This document shows positions 35,975 to 45,396 of a stretch of 64,000 bases of DNA, piece after piece. The notes under the pieces are model-generated. The model was given only the letters and a program-made list of their open reading frames with translations, was not told the origin of the DNA and ran no database searches. Position 1 is the first letter of the stretch; the number at the start of each line of letters is the position of its first letter. Origin of the DNA: Streptomyces sp. TSRI0281 (GTDB taxonomy: Bacteria > Actinomycetota > Actinomycetes > Streptomycetales > Streptomycetaceae); NCBI RefSeq assembly GCF_001905125.1, contig NZ_LWLE01000003.1, forward strand, positions 294,975-358,974. The letters run 5' to 3'. The position numbers and the translations under genes are program-made.

Positions 35975-36760
35975 ATGGCCGGAGAGAACTGCCTGGTGGC
36001 GAACGACTGGATCTGTGGGGAGTATCTGCGCTCCCGCAGCCAGGAGTTGACCGACGCCACCGTGCAGCACATCTGGATCACCGCGGTTTCGGTGCTGATC
36101 GGGCTCGCGGTCGCCTTTCCGCTGGCGCTGCTCGCACGCCGCGGACGGCATTTCGCGGGGCCGGTGCTGGGGCTGACGACCGTGCTCTACACCGTGCCGT
36201 CGCTGGCGATGTTCTCCCTGCTGCTGCCGCTGTTCGGACTCTCCGCGGCGCTGGTCGTCACCGGCCTGGTGCTCTATTCGCTGACCATCCTCGTACGGAA
36301 CATCCTCGCGGGGCTCGAAGCGGTGCCGCAGGAGGCGAAGGATGCCGCCAAGGGCATGGGGTACGGCCCCGCCCGGCTGCTCTGGGAAGTGGAACTCCCG
36401 CTCGCGCTGCCCGCGTTGATGGCGGGCCTGCGCATCGCCACGGTGTCGACGGTCGCGCTGACGACCGTCGGCTCACTCGTCGGCAAGGGCGGGCTCGGCA
36501 ATCTCATCGAGGACGCGCTGCCGAGCTTCTTCAAGGCCCAGGTGCTGACCGCCTCGGTGCTCTGTGTACTGCTGGCGGTGGCGGCGGATCTGCTGCTGCT
36601 CGGTCTCCAGCGACTGCTGACGCCCTGGACCCGAATACGCCCGACGACGGGTGCGGCGGGACGGACGGGGTCGGCGGGGTCGGCGGGACAGGGTGGAACG
36701 ACCGGCGGCCCGGCGGGTACGCCGGGATCGCCCGTCGTCGCGAAGGTGGAGGCGGGCTGA
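35975..36760 (+). CDS. Betaine/choline ABC transporter permease (OpuCB-like)
   Basis: This is 261 residues with six membrane helices. The first 30 residues (ending DATVQHIW) are periplasmic or cytosolic. The permease EAA loop is visible as LAGLEAVPQEAKDAAKGMG, followed by ALPALMAGLRIATVSTVAL. The C-terminal 40 residues are a Gly/Thr/Ala-rich hydrophilic tail not usual for OpuCB. The next permease starts 3 bp after this stop. Confidence 0.92.
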   Translation: MAGENCLVANDWICGEYLRSRSQELTDATVQHIWITAVSVLIGLAVAFPLALLARRGRHFAGPVLGLTTVLYTVPSLAMFSLLLPLFGLSAALVVTGLVLYSLTILVRNILAGLEAVPQEAKDAAKGMGYGPARLLWEVELPLALPALMAGLRIATVSTVALTTVGSLVGKGGLGNLIEDALPSFFKAQVLTASVLCVLLAVAADLLLLGLQRLLTPWTRIRPTTGAAGRTGSAGSAGQGGTTGGPAGTPGSPVVAKVEAG

Positions 36761-36763
36761 CCC

Positions 36764-37438
36764 GTGGGAGTCATCGAGGGGGCCTGGACCTGGCTCACCA
36801 CCGGGGCCAACTGGTCGGGGGAGAACGGGGCCGCACACCGGCTTTCCGAGCATCTCTACGTCAGCGGGGTGGCGCTCGCGGTGGCCTGTGCCATCGCCCT
36901 GCCGCTCGCCCTGTATCTGGGGCACATCGGCAAGGGGGGTGCGCTCGCGGTCAACATCTCCAACGTGGGCCGGGCGATCCCCGTCTTCGCGGTGCTGGCC
37001 CTCTTCATGGTCACGCCCCTGCGCAACTCCGGCTATCTGCCCACGATCATCGCGCTGGTCCTGTTCGCCGTGCCCCCGCTGCTGACCAACGCCTACGTCG
37101 GGATGACGGAGGTGGACCGGTCGGTGGTGGAGGCCGCGCGCGGCATGGGGATGTCCGGCGGGCAGCTCTTCGTGCGGGTCGAGCTTCCGCTGGCCTACCC
37201 GATGATCATGACCGGGCTGCGGTCCGCCGCGGTCCAGGTCGTGGCCACCGCCTCGATCGCCGCGATGGTCGGCCTCGGCGGCCTGGGCCGGATCATCACC
37301 GCCGGATTCAACACGTACGACACCGCGCAGGTCTTCGCCGGTGCGGTGCTGATCGCCCTGCTGGCCCTGCTGGTGGAGGGGGTGCTGGTGGCGCTGGACC
37401 GGCTGCTGTCGCCGCAGCGCCGCCGCAGGACCGTATGA
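36764..37438 (+). CDS. Betaine/choline ABC transporter permease (OpuCD-like)
   Basis: This is 224 residues from a GTG. It has five to six membrane helices. The EAA loop reads TEVDRSVVEAARGMGMSG, then LPLAYPMIMTGLRSAAVQV. It forms the second half of the heteromeric channel with the preceding permease; the ATPase at 34626 and binding protein at 37504 complete the importer. The tail ends in an Arg-rich stretch. Confidence 0.92.
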   Translation: MGVIEGAWTWLTTGANWSGENGAAHRLSEHLYVSGVALAVACAIALPLALYLGHIGKGGALAVNISNVGRAIPVFAVLALFMVTPLRNSGYLPTIIALVLFAVPPLLTNAYVGMTEVDRSVVEAARGMGMSGGQLFVRVELPLAYPMIMTGLRSAAVQVVATASIAAMVGLGGLGRIITAGFNTYDTAQVFAGAVLIALLALLVEGVLVALDRLLSPQRRRRTV

Positions 37439-37503
37439 CCTCGTGCCGTACGTGACCTTTTCTTGATGGTTTGTCACCCCATTTCGTTCGGACGGAGAAC
37501 AAC

Positions 37504-38475
37504 ATGAGCAGGACCTCGCGCATAGCGGGTGCGGTCATCGGCATGGTGGCGCTGGCCGGGTCGCTCGCGGCCTGCGGCGGCGACAGCCTGGAGAAGGAGA
37601 AGGGGGGCTCCGGCACATCGGCCGGCTCGGGCAGGAAGGGCACGCTCGTCGTGGGCTCCGCCTCGTTCACCGAGTCCAAGGTGCTCGCCGAGCTGTACGC
37701 GCAGATCCTGGCCGACGCCGGTTACAGCACCTCGATCACCACGGTGAAGAACCGCGAGCTGTACGAGCCCTCGCTGGAGAAGGGCGAGATCGACGTCGTC
37801 CCGGAATATGCCGCCACGATCGCCGAATTCCTCAACGCCAAGGTGAACGGGGCCGCGCAGGCGGAGAAGAAGCCGGTCGCCTCCGGGGATGCCACGGCCA
37901 CGGTCGCCGCCCTGGAGAAGCTCGCCACTCCGCTCGGTCTGAAGGTGCTCCCGGTCGGCGCCGCCGTCGACCAGAACGCCTTCGCGGTGTCCAAGGAATT
38001 CGCCGGGAAGAACAACCTCAAGACGCTTTCCGATCTTGGTAAGTCGAAGCTCAAGGTGAAGATCGCGGCGGGCGACGAGTGCGAGGTGCGGCCCTTCTGC
38101 GCACCGGGTCTGAAGAAGACGTACGGCATTGACGTCACCGGTATCGACCCCAAGGGCGTCGGCACCCCGCAGTCCAAGCAGGCGGTCAAGGACGGCAAGG
38201 ACCAGTTGGTCCTGACGACCACCACGGACGCGGTGCTGGACGGGCTGGTGTTCCTGGACGATGACAAGAAGCTCCAGAACGCCGACAACGTACTTCCGGT
38301 GCTCAATGCCAAGGACGCGGGCGCCCAGGACATCGCCGACGCGCTCGGGAAGCTCACCGACACGCTCACCACGGAAGATCTCGCGGAACTGAACCGCAAG
38401 ATCGACGCCGAGCGCGCCAAGCCCGCCGATGTGGCCAAGGACTATCTGCAGTCCAAAGGTTTGATCAAGAAGTAG
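37504..38475 (+). CDS. Betaine/choline ABC transporter substrate-binding lipoprotein (OpuCC-like)
   Basis: This is 323 residues from the ATG at 37504 with GGACGGAGAAC upstream. It has a lipoprotein signal with lipobox LAAC (about residues 20-23). The OpuAC-type domain starts at GTLVVGSASFTESKVLAELY and continues with YEPSLEKGEIDVVPEYAATI. It captures quaternary ammonium osmolytes outside the membrane and hands them to the permeases. The aromatic ligand box is not obvious, so betaine, choline or another ligand cannot be chosen. A strong hairpin follows. Confidence 0.92.
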   Translation: MSRTSRIAGAVIGMVALAGSLAACGGDSLEKEKGGSGTSAGSGRKGTLVVGSASFTESKVLAELYAQILADAGYSTSITTVKNRELYEPSLEKGEIDVVPEYAATIAEFLNAKVNGAAQAEKKPVASGDATATVAALEKLATPLGLKVLPVGAAVDQNAFAVSKEFAGKNNLKTLSDLGKSKLKVKIAAGDECEVRPFCAPGLKKTYGIDVTGIDPKGVGTPQSKQAVKDGKDQLVLTTTTDAVLDGLVFLDDDKKLQNADNVLPVLNAKDAGAQDIADALGKLTDTLTTEDLAELNRKIDAERAKPADVAKDYLQSKGLIKK

Positions 38476-38493
38476 GTCGGTACGCGGAACGAA

Positions 38494-38526
38494 CGGGCGC
38501 CCGATTGAACCGGAATCGGGCGCCCG
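38494..38526. terminator. Terminator-like hairpin after the OpuC operon
   Basis: Arms of 13 bp (38494-38506 and 38514-38526) pair perfectly around GAACCGG. GAGCGTGCTTTT follows. Confidence 0.75.
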
Positions 38527-38671
38527 GAGCGTGCTTTTCGGGCTTCCGCCGACCTTTTCGGACTTCCGCCGACACTCGCGGAAGCCCTTTCCGGCGCCGC
38601 CAGGTCACCGGCGGGGAACAGATTGCCGGGTGGCCCCCCAAGGCGCCCGTACACACGGTAAATTTCAGGCC

Positions 38672-39724
38672 ATGCCACGTGGACGCCACCGCCATTCGCC
38701 ACCCCTTCACAGAATCCTGCCGCCCTCCGTGGTCGCCGGAGTGTCGGTCGTCGGTGCCGCCGGCGCCTTGCTGCTCGCCGAACCCCTCGTCCTGCGCGGA
38801 CTGGTGGCCGCCGTGGCGGCCACCGCCGTCACCGGCGCGTATCTGATGCGCAGCTGGGACCGGGCCGCCGGGCTGCGGGTCGCCGAGCTGACGCGCGCCC
38901 GCGCCGGTGACGAGTGGCGCGCCGAGGAGCGGATAGCCGAGCTGGAGCAGGACCTGGAGGAGGCGCGCGAACTGCGCACCCGGCTGGAGACGAAGCTGCG
39001 CCGCAAGCGCGTGGAGCTCGCCGGACTGCGCGGGGAGCACGCCGCACTGCTGCGCCGGTACGCGAACGCGGAGACCGAGCGGGCCAGCGCGCTGGAGGGC
39101 CGCCGGCAGCTCGCGATCGAAGCGGCCGCCACCCCCCGGGAGCTGCCCGCCGCCCGCTCCACGCCGACCCCGGCCGCGTATCTGCGCGCCGCCCAGGCCC
39201 TTTCGGACCTCACGCGCAACGCCGAGCTCCAGAAGACCCGCCGCGCCGCCGAGCAGGCCAGGCAGCGCGATCTCGCGGAGCGGGCGAAGGCACGGAACAC
39301 GGAGGCGGAGGGCCCGCAGGGGAAGCACGCGGCGGCCACCGGCGCGGGCGACCACCAGCACCGCCGTCCGTCGGCCGCCCTGCCCGCCCCGCAGCCCGCC
39401 GCCCTGCCCGCCCCGGCGTCGTCCACCACACCGGTCCATGTGCCGCGCACCGTACCGGCGGCCTCTGCCGTCGTCCCGTACGCCGCCGCGCGCCGCCACC
39501 TGGTCCCGCAGGGAAGCTTCGACTTCTTCGGTACGCAGAAGGCCGGCGCCGCGATCGAGGCCGTGCAGAACGAGGACCTCGCGGACGTGGTGGGCGAGGA
39601 GGCGCTGGCCGCTCATCGCACGGGCGCCGCCGAGAACCGCGCCGTGGGCAAGGTCATCGACCTCACCGCGCACGACGAGACCGAGCAGCTGGACCTGGTG
39701 GAACTGCGCACCGCCATCTCGTAG
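38672..39724 (+). CDS. Membrane-anchored coiled-coil protein of unknown function
   Basis: This is 350 residues from the ATG at 38672. Two hydrophobic segments (about 20-37 and 40-56) are followed by a heptad-patterned coiled coil (about 68-150) rich in Glu, Arg and Leu. Then come an Ala/Pro/His-rich linker and a conserved-looking C-terminal block starting VPQGSFDFFG with many acidic residues (LADVVGEEALAAH, VIDLTAHDETEQLDLVELR). I do not recognise the family. The arrangement suggests a membrane scaffold. The terminal acidic block may be a partner-binding site. Confidence 0.75.
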   Translation: MPRGRHRHSPPLHRILPPSVVAGVSVVGAAGALLLAEPLVLRGLVAAVAATAVTGAYLMRSWDRAAGLRVAELTRARAGDEWRAEERIAELEQDLEEARELRTRLETKLRRKRVELAGLRGEHAALLRRYANAETERASALEGRRQLAIEAAATPRELPAARSTPTPAAYLRAAQALSDLTRNAELQKTRRAAEQARQRDLAERAKARNTEAEGPQGKHAAATGAGDHQHRRPSAALPAPQPAALPAPASSTTPVHVPRTVPAASAVVPYAAARRHLVPQGSFDFFGTQKAGAAIEAVQNEDLADVVGEEALAAHRTGAAENRAVGKVIDLTAHDETEQLDLVELRTAIS

Positions 39725-39748
39725 CGGGCCCGCTCGCCCGACGCGGGG

Positions 39749-39773
39749 CGGGGCCGCTCACTCGGCGGCCCCG
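39749..39773. terminator. Hairpin between the coiled-coil and nuoD-like genes
   Basis: CGGGGCCGC and GCGGCCCCG form a 9-bp stem with loop TCACTCG between convergent genes. The call rests on the stem and position only. Confidence 0.5.
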
Positions 39774-39826
39774 CGGGGTCGGCCCGCAGGTCCGTGCGCC
39801 GGGCGTCTGCGGGGGTGGCGCGGGGG

Positions 39827-40969
39827 CTACTTGTCGATGTCCCCGACGACGAAGAAGAGCGAGCCCAGGATCGCCACCATGTCGGCGACCAGCGTGCCCG
39901 GCAGCAGTTCCGTGAGCGCCTGGATGTTGTTGAACGAGGCGGAGCGCAGCTTCAGCCGGTACGGGGTCTTCTCGCCCTTGGACACCAGGTAGTAGCCGTT
40001 GACGCCGAGCGGGTTCTCGGTCCAGGCGTAGGTGTGGCCCTCCGGGGCCTTCAGCACCTTGGGCAGCCGCTGGTTGATCGGCCCGGGCGCCAGGTTGTCC
40101 ATCCGGTCCAGACAGGCGTCCGCCAGGTCCAGCGAGTTGGCCGTCTGCTCCAGCAGGCACTCGAAGCGGGCCAGGCAGTCGCCCTCGGTACGGGTGACGA
40201 CCTTCAGGGTGTCCTGGAGCTCCCCGTACGCGAGATACGGCTCGTCGCGCCGCAGGTCGAAGTCGACCCCGGAGGCGCGGGCGATCGGCCCCGACACCCC
40301 GTAGGCGTGCACCGCCTCGGCCGACAGGACGCCCACACCGCGGGTACGGCCCCGGAAGATCTCGTTGCCGAGGACCAGATCGTCGTACACGCCCATCCGG
40401 GACCGGACCGAGGCGACCGCGTCCCGGGCCCGGCCGAGCCAGCCCGCCGGAAGGTCCTCCTTGAGGCCGCCGACCCGGTTGAACATGTAGTGCATCCGGC
40501 CGCCGGAGACCTCCTCCATCACCGCCTGGAGCTCCTCGCGCTCCCGGAACGCGTAGAAGACCGGGGTGATCCCGCCCAGTTCGAGGGGGTACGAGCCGAG
40601 GAACATCAGATGGTTGAGGACCCGGTTCAGTTCGGCGAGGAGCGTGCGTGTCCAGACTGCGCGCTCGGGGACCTCCATGCCGAGCATGCGCTCGACGGCC
40701 ATGACGACGCCCAGCTCGTTCGAGAACGCCGACAGCCAGTCGTGGCGGTTGGCGAGCATCACGATCTGCCGGTAGTCGCGGGCCTCGAAGAGCTTCTCCG
40801 CACCGCGGTGCATATAGCCGATGACCGGCTCCGCGTGCCGGATCCGTTCACCGTCCAGGACGAGCCGCAGACGGAGCACGCCGTGGGTGGAGGGGTGCTG
40901 TGGCCCGATGTTGAGCACCATATCGGTGCTCTCCGCCGCGCCGCCGATGCCGACTGTCGTCTCCGTCAT
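39827..40969 (-). CDS. nuoD2: Stand-alone NADH dehydrogenase subunit D (NuoD/49-kDa) paralogue
   Basis: This is 380 residues from the ATG at 40969, overlapping the methyltransferase stop by ATGA. The 49-kDa fold is complete: [15 protein letters not shown] (His25, His29, Arg33), [25 protein letters not shown] and [20 protein letters not shown]. The terminal part ends [20 protein letters not shown] with the conserved Asp near the C-terminus. Complex I genes normally come in a 14-gene operon, but this copy stands alone. It may be an alternative quinone-site subunit or part of a reduced complex. The symbol only marks it as an extra copy. Confidence 0.88.
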   Translation of the reverse strand: MTETTVGIGGAAESTDMVLNIGPQHPSTHGVLRLRLVLDGERIRHAEPVIGYMHRGAEKLFEARDYRQIVMLANRHDWLSAFSNELGVVMAVERMLGMEVPERAVWTRTLLAELNRVLNHLMFLGSYPLELGGITPVFYAFREREELQAVMEEVSGGRMHYMFNRVGGLKEDLPAGWLGRARDAVASVRSRMGVYDDLVLGNEIFRGRTRGVGVLSAEAVHAYGVSGPIARASGVDFDLRRDEPYLAYGELQDTLKVVTRTEGDCLARFECLLEQTANSLDLADACLDRMDNLAPGPINQRLPKVLKAPEGHTYAWTENPLGVNGYYLVSKGEKTPYRLKLRSASFNNIQALTELLPGTLVADMVAILGSLFFVVGDIDK

Positions 40970-41967
40970 GCGGGACAGTATTCCCTGACCGGTGGCACCA
41001 CCCGGTGCGTCAGCCATCCGAAGTCGCCCAGACCGCCCCGCGCGGTCAGTTCCGCCGCCTCGCCCGCCGCCGACAGCGCCCGGACGTAACCGGCCGGATC
41101 GGTGGAGGCCATCGCCAGGGGCGGCCGTTCCCCGGCGATGCCCAGCTCGCGCAGGGCCGCCCGCTGATCGGTCAGCTCCGGCAATACGGCTCCCCGCGCC
41201 ACCTCCACCGCCGCCGCACACGCGTCCAGCGCCACATGCGAGGTCAGATCGCAGGAACCGTCCGGCACCGGCCGGACCTCCCGCCCCGCCCGGAAGCCGG
41301 TCAGGGTCCCGTACGGCGGCCGCGCGCCCCGTACATGCGCGTAGTCCACCGCCACCGCGAGACCGCCGGACAGCGACCCGACCGCGCGCGCCCACGCCTC
41401 GTCGCGGGTCCGGCCGATCTCCGCCCGCTCGCCGGGCCGGGACAGCGGCCACCAGCGTCGCAGCCATCGCGCGTCCGCGCCGGTCACCGGCTCGCCCAGC
41501 CGCTCCGTACCGTCCGAGGGGCGGACGAGGACGTACCGGGCGATCCCGTCCCCGTCCGCCTCCGCGATCTCCGTGGGCACGTTGTCCAGCCACTCGTTGG
41601 CGAACAGCACCCCGGTGGTTCCCCGCGGCGGCTCGGCGCACCACTCGATCCGGGGATCGAGGCCCGCGGGGCGCGCGGCGACCTCCACGGCGTACGCCCG
41701 TACTGTCAGACCGTCCGGGACGGCGGCCAGCACCCCGGTCACCAGCTCGCCCCGGCCCGCGCCCACGTCCACCAGGTCGACGGTGTCGGTCCCCAGCTCA
41801 CGCGCGGTTCCGGTCAGCAGCCGGGCGACGGCGGTGGCGAACAGCGGTGAGGCATGGACCGAGGTGCGGAAATGGCCCGCCGGTCCTTCCGAGCTCCGGT
41901 AGAAGCCCCCGTCTCCGTACAAAGCGGTCTCTGTCGCTTCCCGCCACCCACGCCACTCATCCGTCAC
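40966..41967 (-). CDS. MidA/NDUFAF7-type SAM-dependent methyltransferase
   Basis: This is 333 residues from the GTG at 41967. The SAM site is [20 protein letters not shown] (about residues 60-80), and [13 protein letters not shown] corresponds to the family's NExxDxxP element. The C-terminal half matches the extended COG1565 fold ([13 protein letters not shown]). The mitochondrial homologue NDUFAF7 dimethylates an arginine of NDUFS2, the 49-kDa subunit, during complex I assembly. Here the next gene, overlapping by 4 bp, encodes exactly that subunit's homologue. The pairing strongly suggests that the NuoD-like protein is its substrate. Confidence 0.87.
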   Translation of the reverse strand: MTDEWRGWREATETALYGDGGFYRSSEGPAGHFRTSVHASPLFATAVARLLTGTARELGTDTVDLVDVGAGRGELVTGVLAAVPDGLTVRAYAVEVAARPAGLDPRIEWCAEPPRGTTGVLFANEWLDNVPTEIAEADGDGIARYVLVRPSDGTERLGEPVTGADARWLRRWWPLSRPGERAEIGRTRDEAWARAVGSLSGGLAVAVDYAHVRGARPPYGTLTGFRAGREVRPVPDGSCDLTSHVALDACAAAVEVARGAVLPELTDQRAALRELGIAGERPPLAMASTDPAGYVRALSAAGEAAELTARGGLGDFGWLTHRVVPPVREYCPA

Positions 41968-42063
41968 GTTGGCAAGTCTCCACCTTGGGGAGTACGGTCC
42001 CCGGACCTGGATCGGTCCTCCGGTTGACCCGGGCACGGGTCGGCTGTCCCTACGCTGGATTAC

Positions 42064-43266
42064 GTGCAGCGCCTCTACGCTTTCATCCGCAGACACCCGA
42101 CGGGCGTCGACAGCTTCTGGGCCGTCTTCCTCCTCGGGATCTCCGGCGTGTCGATCGTCGTGGACGACTTCGGTTCCGCCCGGGAGCGCGTGCTGCTGGT
42201 TCCGGTCGCGATGGGCCTGTGCACCGTCGTCGCCCTGCGCCGCCGCGCACCCGAGAAGATGCTGCTCCTCACCATCCTGGTGGGCGTCGTACAGCTGGTC
42301 CTCGGCATCCGGCCGAGCTTCGCGAACTTCGCCATGCTCGTGATCATCTTCACCGTGGCCACGGTCGGGGAGCGCTGGGCGTCCAGGCTCGCCCTGGTCT
42401 GCAGCCTGGGCGCGGCCGGTCTGGCGCAGCTGCGCTGGCCGGAGGGGAACACGGACACCTGGGTCCAGTCGGTCGTCGTCGCGATCATCATGACGGTGCC
42501 GTTCGTGCTCGCCTGGGTGCTCGGCGACTCGATGCGGACCCGGCGGGCCTACTTCGATCAGCTGGAGGAGCGCGCCGCCCGGCTGGAGCGGGAGCGCGAG
42601 GCGCAGTCCAAGGTCGCCGTCGCCGCCGAACGGGCCCGGATCGCCCGTGAGCTGCACGATGTCGTCGCGCACAACGTCTCCGTGATGGTGGTGCAGGCCG
42701 ACGGCGCCGCCTATGTCATGGACGCCGCACCCGACCAGGCCCGGCAGGCACTGGAGACCATCTCCAGCACCGGCCGCCAGGCGCTCGCCGAGATGCGCCG
42801 GCTGCTCGGGGTCCTGCGGACGGGGGACACCCGGGAGAGCGGCGAGTATGTGCCGCAGCCCGACGTCGAGCAGATCGAGGACCTGATCGAGCAGGTCAGG
42901 CAGACCGGCCTGGCCGTGGACTTCAAGATCGAGGGCACCCCGCGCCCCCTGCCGAGCGGCGTGGAGCTGACCGCGTACCGCATCGTGCAGGAGGCCCTCA
43001 CCAACACGCGCAAGCACGGCGGTCCGGACGCCGGCGCCAGTGTGCGGCTGGTCTACTTCGACGACGGGCTCGGGCTGCTGGTGGAGGACGACGGCCGGGG
43101 CGCGGCGCACGAACTGTACGAGGACGGCGGCGCCGACGGTGCCGGGCACGGGATGATCGGTATGCGGGAGCGGGTCGGCATGGTCGGAGGCACGCTGGAC
43201 GCGGGACCGCGGCCGGGCGGCGGCTTCCGGATCAGCGCGCTGCTGCCGCTCAAGCCCGCCAGCTGA
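42064..43266 (+). CDS. Two-component sensor histidine kinase (HisKA_3/NarL type)
   Basis: This is 400 residues from a GTG. Four to five membrane helices occupy residues 15-150 with no sizeable extracellular domain, so it probably senses a membrane or intramembrane cue. A coiled linker follows ([16 protein letters not shown]). The phosphoacceptor is His198 in [18 protein letters not shown]. The HATPase part contains [24 protein letters not shown] and [16 protein letters not shown]. It pairs with the response regulator at 43416. Confidence 0.93.
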   Translation: MQRLYAFIRRHPTGVDSFWAVFLLGISGVSIVVDDFGSARERVLLVPVAMGLCTVVALRRRAPEKMLLLTILVGVVQLVLGIRPSFANFAMLVIIFTVATVGERWASRLALVCSLGAAGLAQLRWPEGNTDTWVQSVVVAIIMTVPFVLAWVLGDSMRTRRAYFDQLEERAARLEREREAQSKVAVAAERARIARELHDVVAHNVSVMVVQADGAAYVMDAAPDQARQALETISSTGRQALAEMRRLLGVLRTGDTRESGEYVPQPDVEQIEDLIEQVRQTGLAVDFKIEGTPRPLPSGVELTAYRIVQEALTNTRKHGGPDAGASVRLVYFDDGLGLLVEDDGRGAAHELYEDGGADGAGHGMIGMRERVGMVGGTLDAGPRPGGGFRISALLPLKPAS

Positions 43267-43287
43267 AGGGCCGGGCGGCCTCGCCCG

Positions 43288-43380
43288 CCCGTTCCGTCCA
43301 CCCGGCCGGTCCGCCTGGTCCGCCCGCCTGGTCCGTCCGTCCAGCCCATCCGTCCAGCCCGTCCGTTCCGCCCGCCCACC
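43288..43380 (+). repeat. Degenerate pyrimidine-rich tandem repeat between kinase and regulator genes
   Basis: Short units of the type CCGTCCAGCC and GGTCCGCC recur across this part of the 149-bp spacer. The region codes for nothing evident and may affect read-through from kinase to regulator. Confidence 0.5.
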
Positions 43381-43415
43381 GACCGCTGAACCTCGATCGC
43401 AAGACAAGGACCCTC

Positions 43416-44090
43416 ATGGCCATCCGCGTGATGCTCGTCGACGACCAGGTGCTGCTGCGCACCGGCTTCCGGATGGTGCTCGCCGCCCAGCCGGACATGG
43501 AGGTCGTGGCCGAGGCCGGTGACGGCGCCGAGGCGATCGAGGTCCTGCGCTCCGCGGCCGTCGACGTGGTGCTGATGGACGTCCGGATGCCGAGGCTGGA
43601 CGGTGTCGAGGCGACCCGTCGCATCTGCGCCCAGCCGGACCCGCCCAAGGTGCTCATCCTGACCACGTTCGACCTGGACGAGTACGCCTTCTCGGGGCTG
43701 AAGGCGGGCGCCAGCGGGTTCATGCTCAAGGACGTGCCGCCGGGCGAGCTGCTGGCCGCGATCCGTTCCGTGCACAGCGGGGACGCCGTCGTCGCCCCGT
43801 CGACCACGCGCAGGCTCCTCGACCGGTTCGCGCCGATGCTGCCCAGCAGCGGCAGGGAGCCGCAGCACAAGCATGTCGAGAAGCTCACCGAACGCGAGCG
43901 CGAAGTGATGCTGCTGGTCGCCCAGGGACTGTCGAACGGGGAGATCGCGGCGCGGCTCGTGCTCTCGGAGGCGACCGTGAAGACACATGTCGGCCGCATC
44001 CTCACCAAGCTGAACCTGCGCGACCGGGTCCAGGTCGTCGTCCTCGCGTACGAGACCGGGCTGGTCCGGGCGGGCGGCGGCACGGGCTGA
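43416..44090 (+). CDS. NarL/LuxR-type two-component response regulator
   Basis: This is 224 residues. The receiver domain has the acidic pair in VMLVDDQVLLR and the phosphoacceptor Asp55 in VVLMDVRMPRLDG; the conserved Lys is in GFMLKDVPPGEL. A LuxR helix-turn-helix ends the protein: LTEREREVMLLVAQGLSNGEI and SEATVKTHVGRILTKL. It is the partner of the kinase at 42064. Its target genes cannot be read from this window. Confidence 0.95.
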   Translation: MAIRVMLVDDQVLLRTGFRMVLAAQPDMEVVAEAGDGAEAIEVLRSAAVDVVLMDVRMPRLDGVEATRRICAQPDPPKVLILTTFDLDEYAFSGLKAGASGFMLKDVPPGELLAAIRSVHSGDAVVAPSTTRRLLDRFAPMLPSSGREPQHKHVEKLTEREREVMLLVAQGLSNGEIAARLVLSEATVKTHVGRILTKLNLRDRVQVVVLAYETGLVRAGGGTG

Positions 44091-44145
44091 GCACCGACCG
44101 TCACCCTCCGGCCGCCGCCCCCGGCCCCCGAGGCGCTGTACCGCG

Positions 44146-44214
44146 TACCGCAGCACACCCTCCGGGAAGTCGCTGCCGCGTTACCGCAGCACGCCCTCCA
44201 GGAAGTCGCTGCCG
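44146..44214. repeat. Tandem duplication of the 3' end of the DUF5937 regulator gene
   Basis: Two 33-bp copies (44146-44178 and 44182-44214), 36 bp apart, differ at two bases. The second is the end of the gene, coding for GSDFLEGVLR and the stop. The first is an untranslated copy just downstream that would code for GSDFPEGVLR. It is a recent segmental duplication across the stop codon. Confidence 0.9.
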
Positions 44215-45299
44215 AGCCGTGCGACGACGGTCAGGTCCAGCTGGTGCAGCACATAGCGGCCGCGCCGCCGGGTCGTCACGAGACCGGCCTTCTTGAGCAG
44301 CGACAGATGGCGGGAGACCTCGGGGGGCGTGATGCCGTGCGAGTCGGCGAGTTCGCCCGTGGTGTACGGGGAACGGGCGAGGTTGCGGCACAGCCGCATC
44401 CGCATGGGGTGGGCCAGCGCCTCCATCCGGAGCTGGAGCAGCTCGACGGAGGCGGGGGAGGGCAGTTCGGGAAGGTGCACCGGGTAGTGGATCACCGGCC
44501 GCCACCCCGGGGCGTGCAGCACCATCAGATGCGGCCAGCCGAAGGTGCTGGGGATCAGGGTGAGGCCGGGGCCGACCGCGGGGTCGGCGGCGTTGGTCCG
44601 GCCCTCGGTCAGCTTGTCGATGCTGATCCGGCTCGCGTCCTCGTTCAGCGACAGTGCGGCGGAGACCGCTCCCAGTGCCTCCCCGAGTCCCTTGCGCCGC
44701 AGCAGTTCCGTCTTGTACCGGGCGTCGGCGACCAGCTGGACCCGTACCCGCCGCCAGGTGTCCGAGAAGAACGCCTGGTCGCAGTCCTCGAAGAGGCGGC
44801 GTATCCAGCTCCGTACGGTGGCGGGGTCGGTCAGCAGCCGCTTCGTGAACTCCACCTGCTGCGGGCCGCGGGCGGCCGCCAGCTCCAGGGCGCGGGCCCG
44901 CATGGCCGCGCTCGCGAGCGGGGACGGTGCCCCGATCCCGTACAGGCCGGCGCAGGTGAACTCCAGCGCGGCGGAGACGAACCGCTCGTCGTCCAGCCGG
45001 TCGAGGATGTCCAGGTCCTCGGCGAGGCTCGCCCCGGTCCTGCCGTCGCCGCCGTGGACACCGGCGAACGGCATGAAGATGTCGGAGAACGTGTTGCGCC
45101 AGAGGAACTCCGCCTCCAGCATCCGGTCCGCGAGGTCCGGTTCCAGTCCGGCTGCGGTCGCGGTCGCCCAGCCGTGCAGCCCCGGGTGGTGACCGGGCTC
45201 GGAGAGCGCATGCAGAGCCAGCCCCAGCTCGGCGAGGGGCGAGGTCTCGAAGACGATGCGTTCCGGGGGCAGGCCCGCGATGTCGATGTTCACGCTCAC
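44181..45299 (-). CDS. ArsR-type winged-helix regulator with DUF5937 domain
   Basis: This is 372 residues from the GTG at 45299, with GGAGGGG just before. The first 265 residues match DUF5937: PPERIVFETSPLAELGLALH, then a helical region and GPGLTLIPSTFGWPH. The C-terminal ArsR-like winged helix reads LAHPMRMRLCRNLARSPYTT, then GITPPEVSRHLSLLKKAGLV and RRGRYVLHQLD. Family members sit beside MFS exporters, but here no exporter is adjacent. The divergent neighbour is a 54-residue protein gene. The ligand is unknown. Confidence 0.88.
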   Translation of the reverse strand: MSVNIDIAGLPPERIVFETSPLAELGLALHALSEPGHHPGLHGWATATAAGLEPDLADRMLEAEFLWRNTFSDIFMPFAGVHGGDGRTGASLAEDLDILDRLDDERFVSAALEFTCAGLYGIGAPSPLASAAMRARALELAAARGPQQVEFTKRLLTDPATVRSWIRRLFEDCDQAFFSDTWRRVRVQLVADARYKTELLRRKGLGEALGAVSAALSLNEDASRISIDKLTEGRTNAADPAVGPGLTLIPSTFGWPHLMVLHAPGWRPVIHYPVHLPELPSPASVELLQLRMEALAHPMRMRLCRNLARSPYTTGELADSHGITPPEVSRHLSLLKKAGLVTTRRRGRYVLHQLDLTVVARLGSDFLEGVLR

Positions 45300-45396
45300 C
45301 CCTCCATAGTGGGGCTACGTGAACGGGGCCGGGCGCCACTTGACGGCGGTCGTCAATCGGCGGGCCGAACGGCCGTGATCTGCGCAGTCTGAGGGC

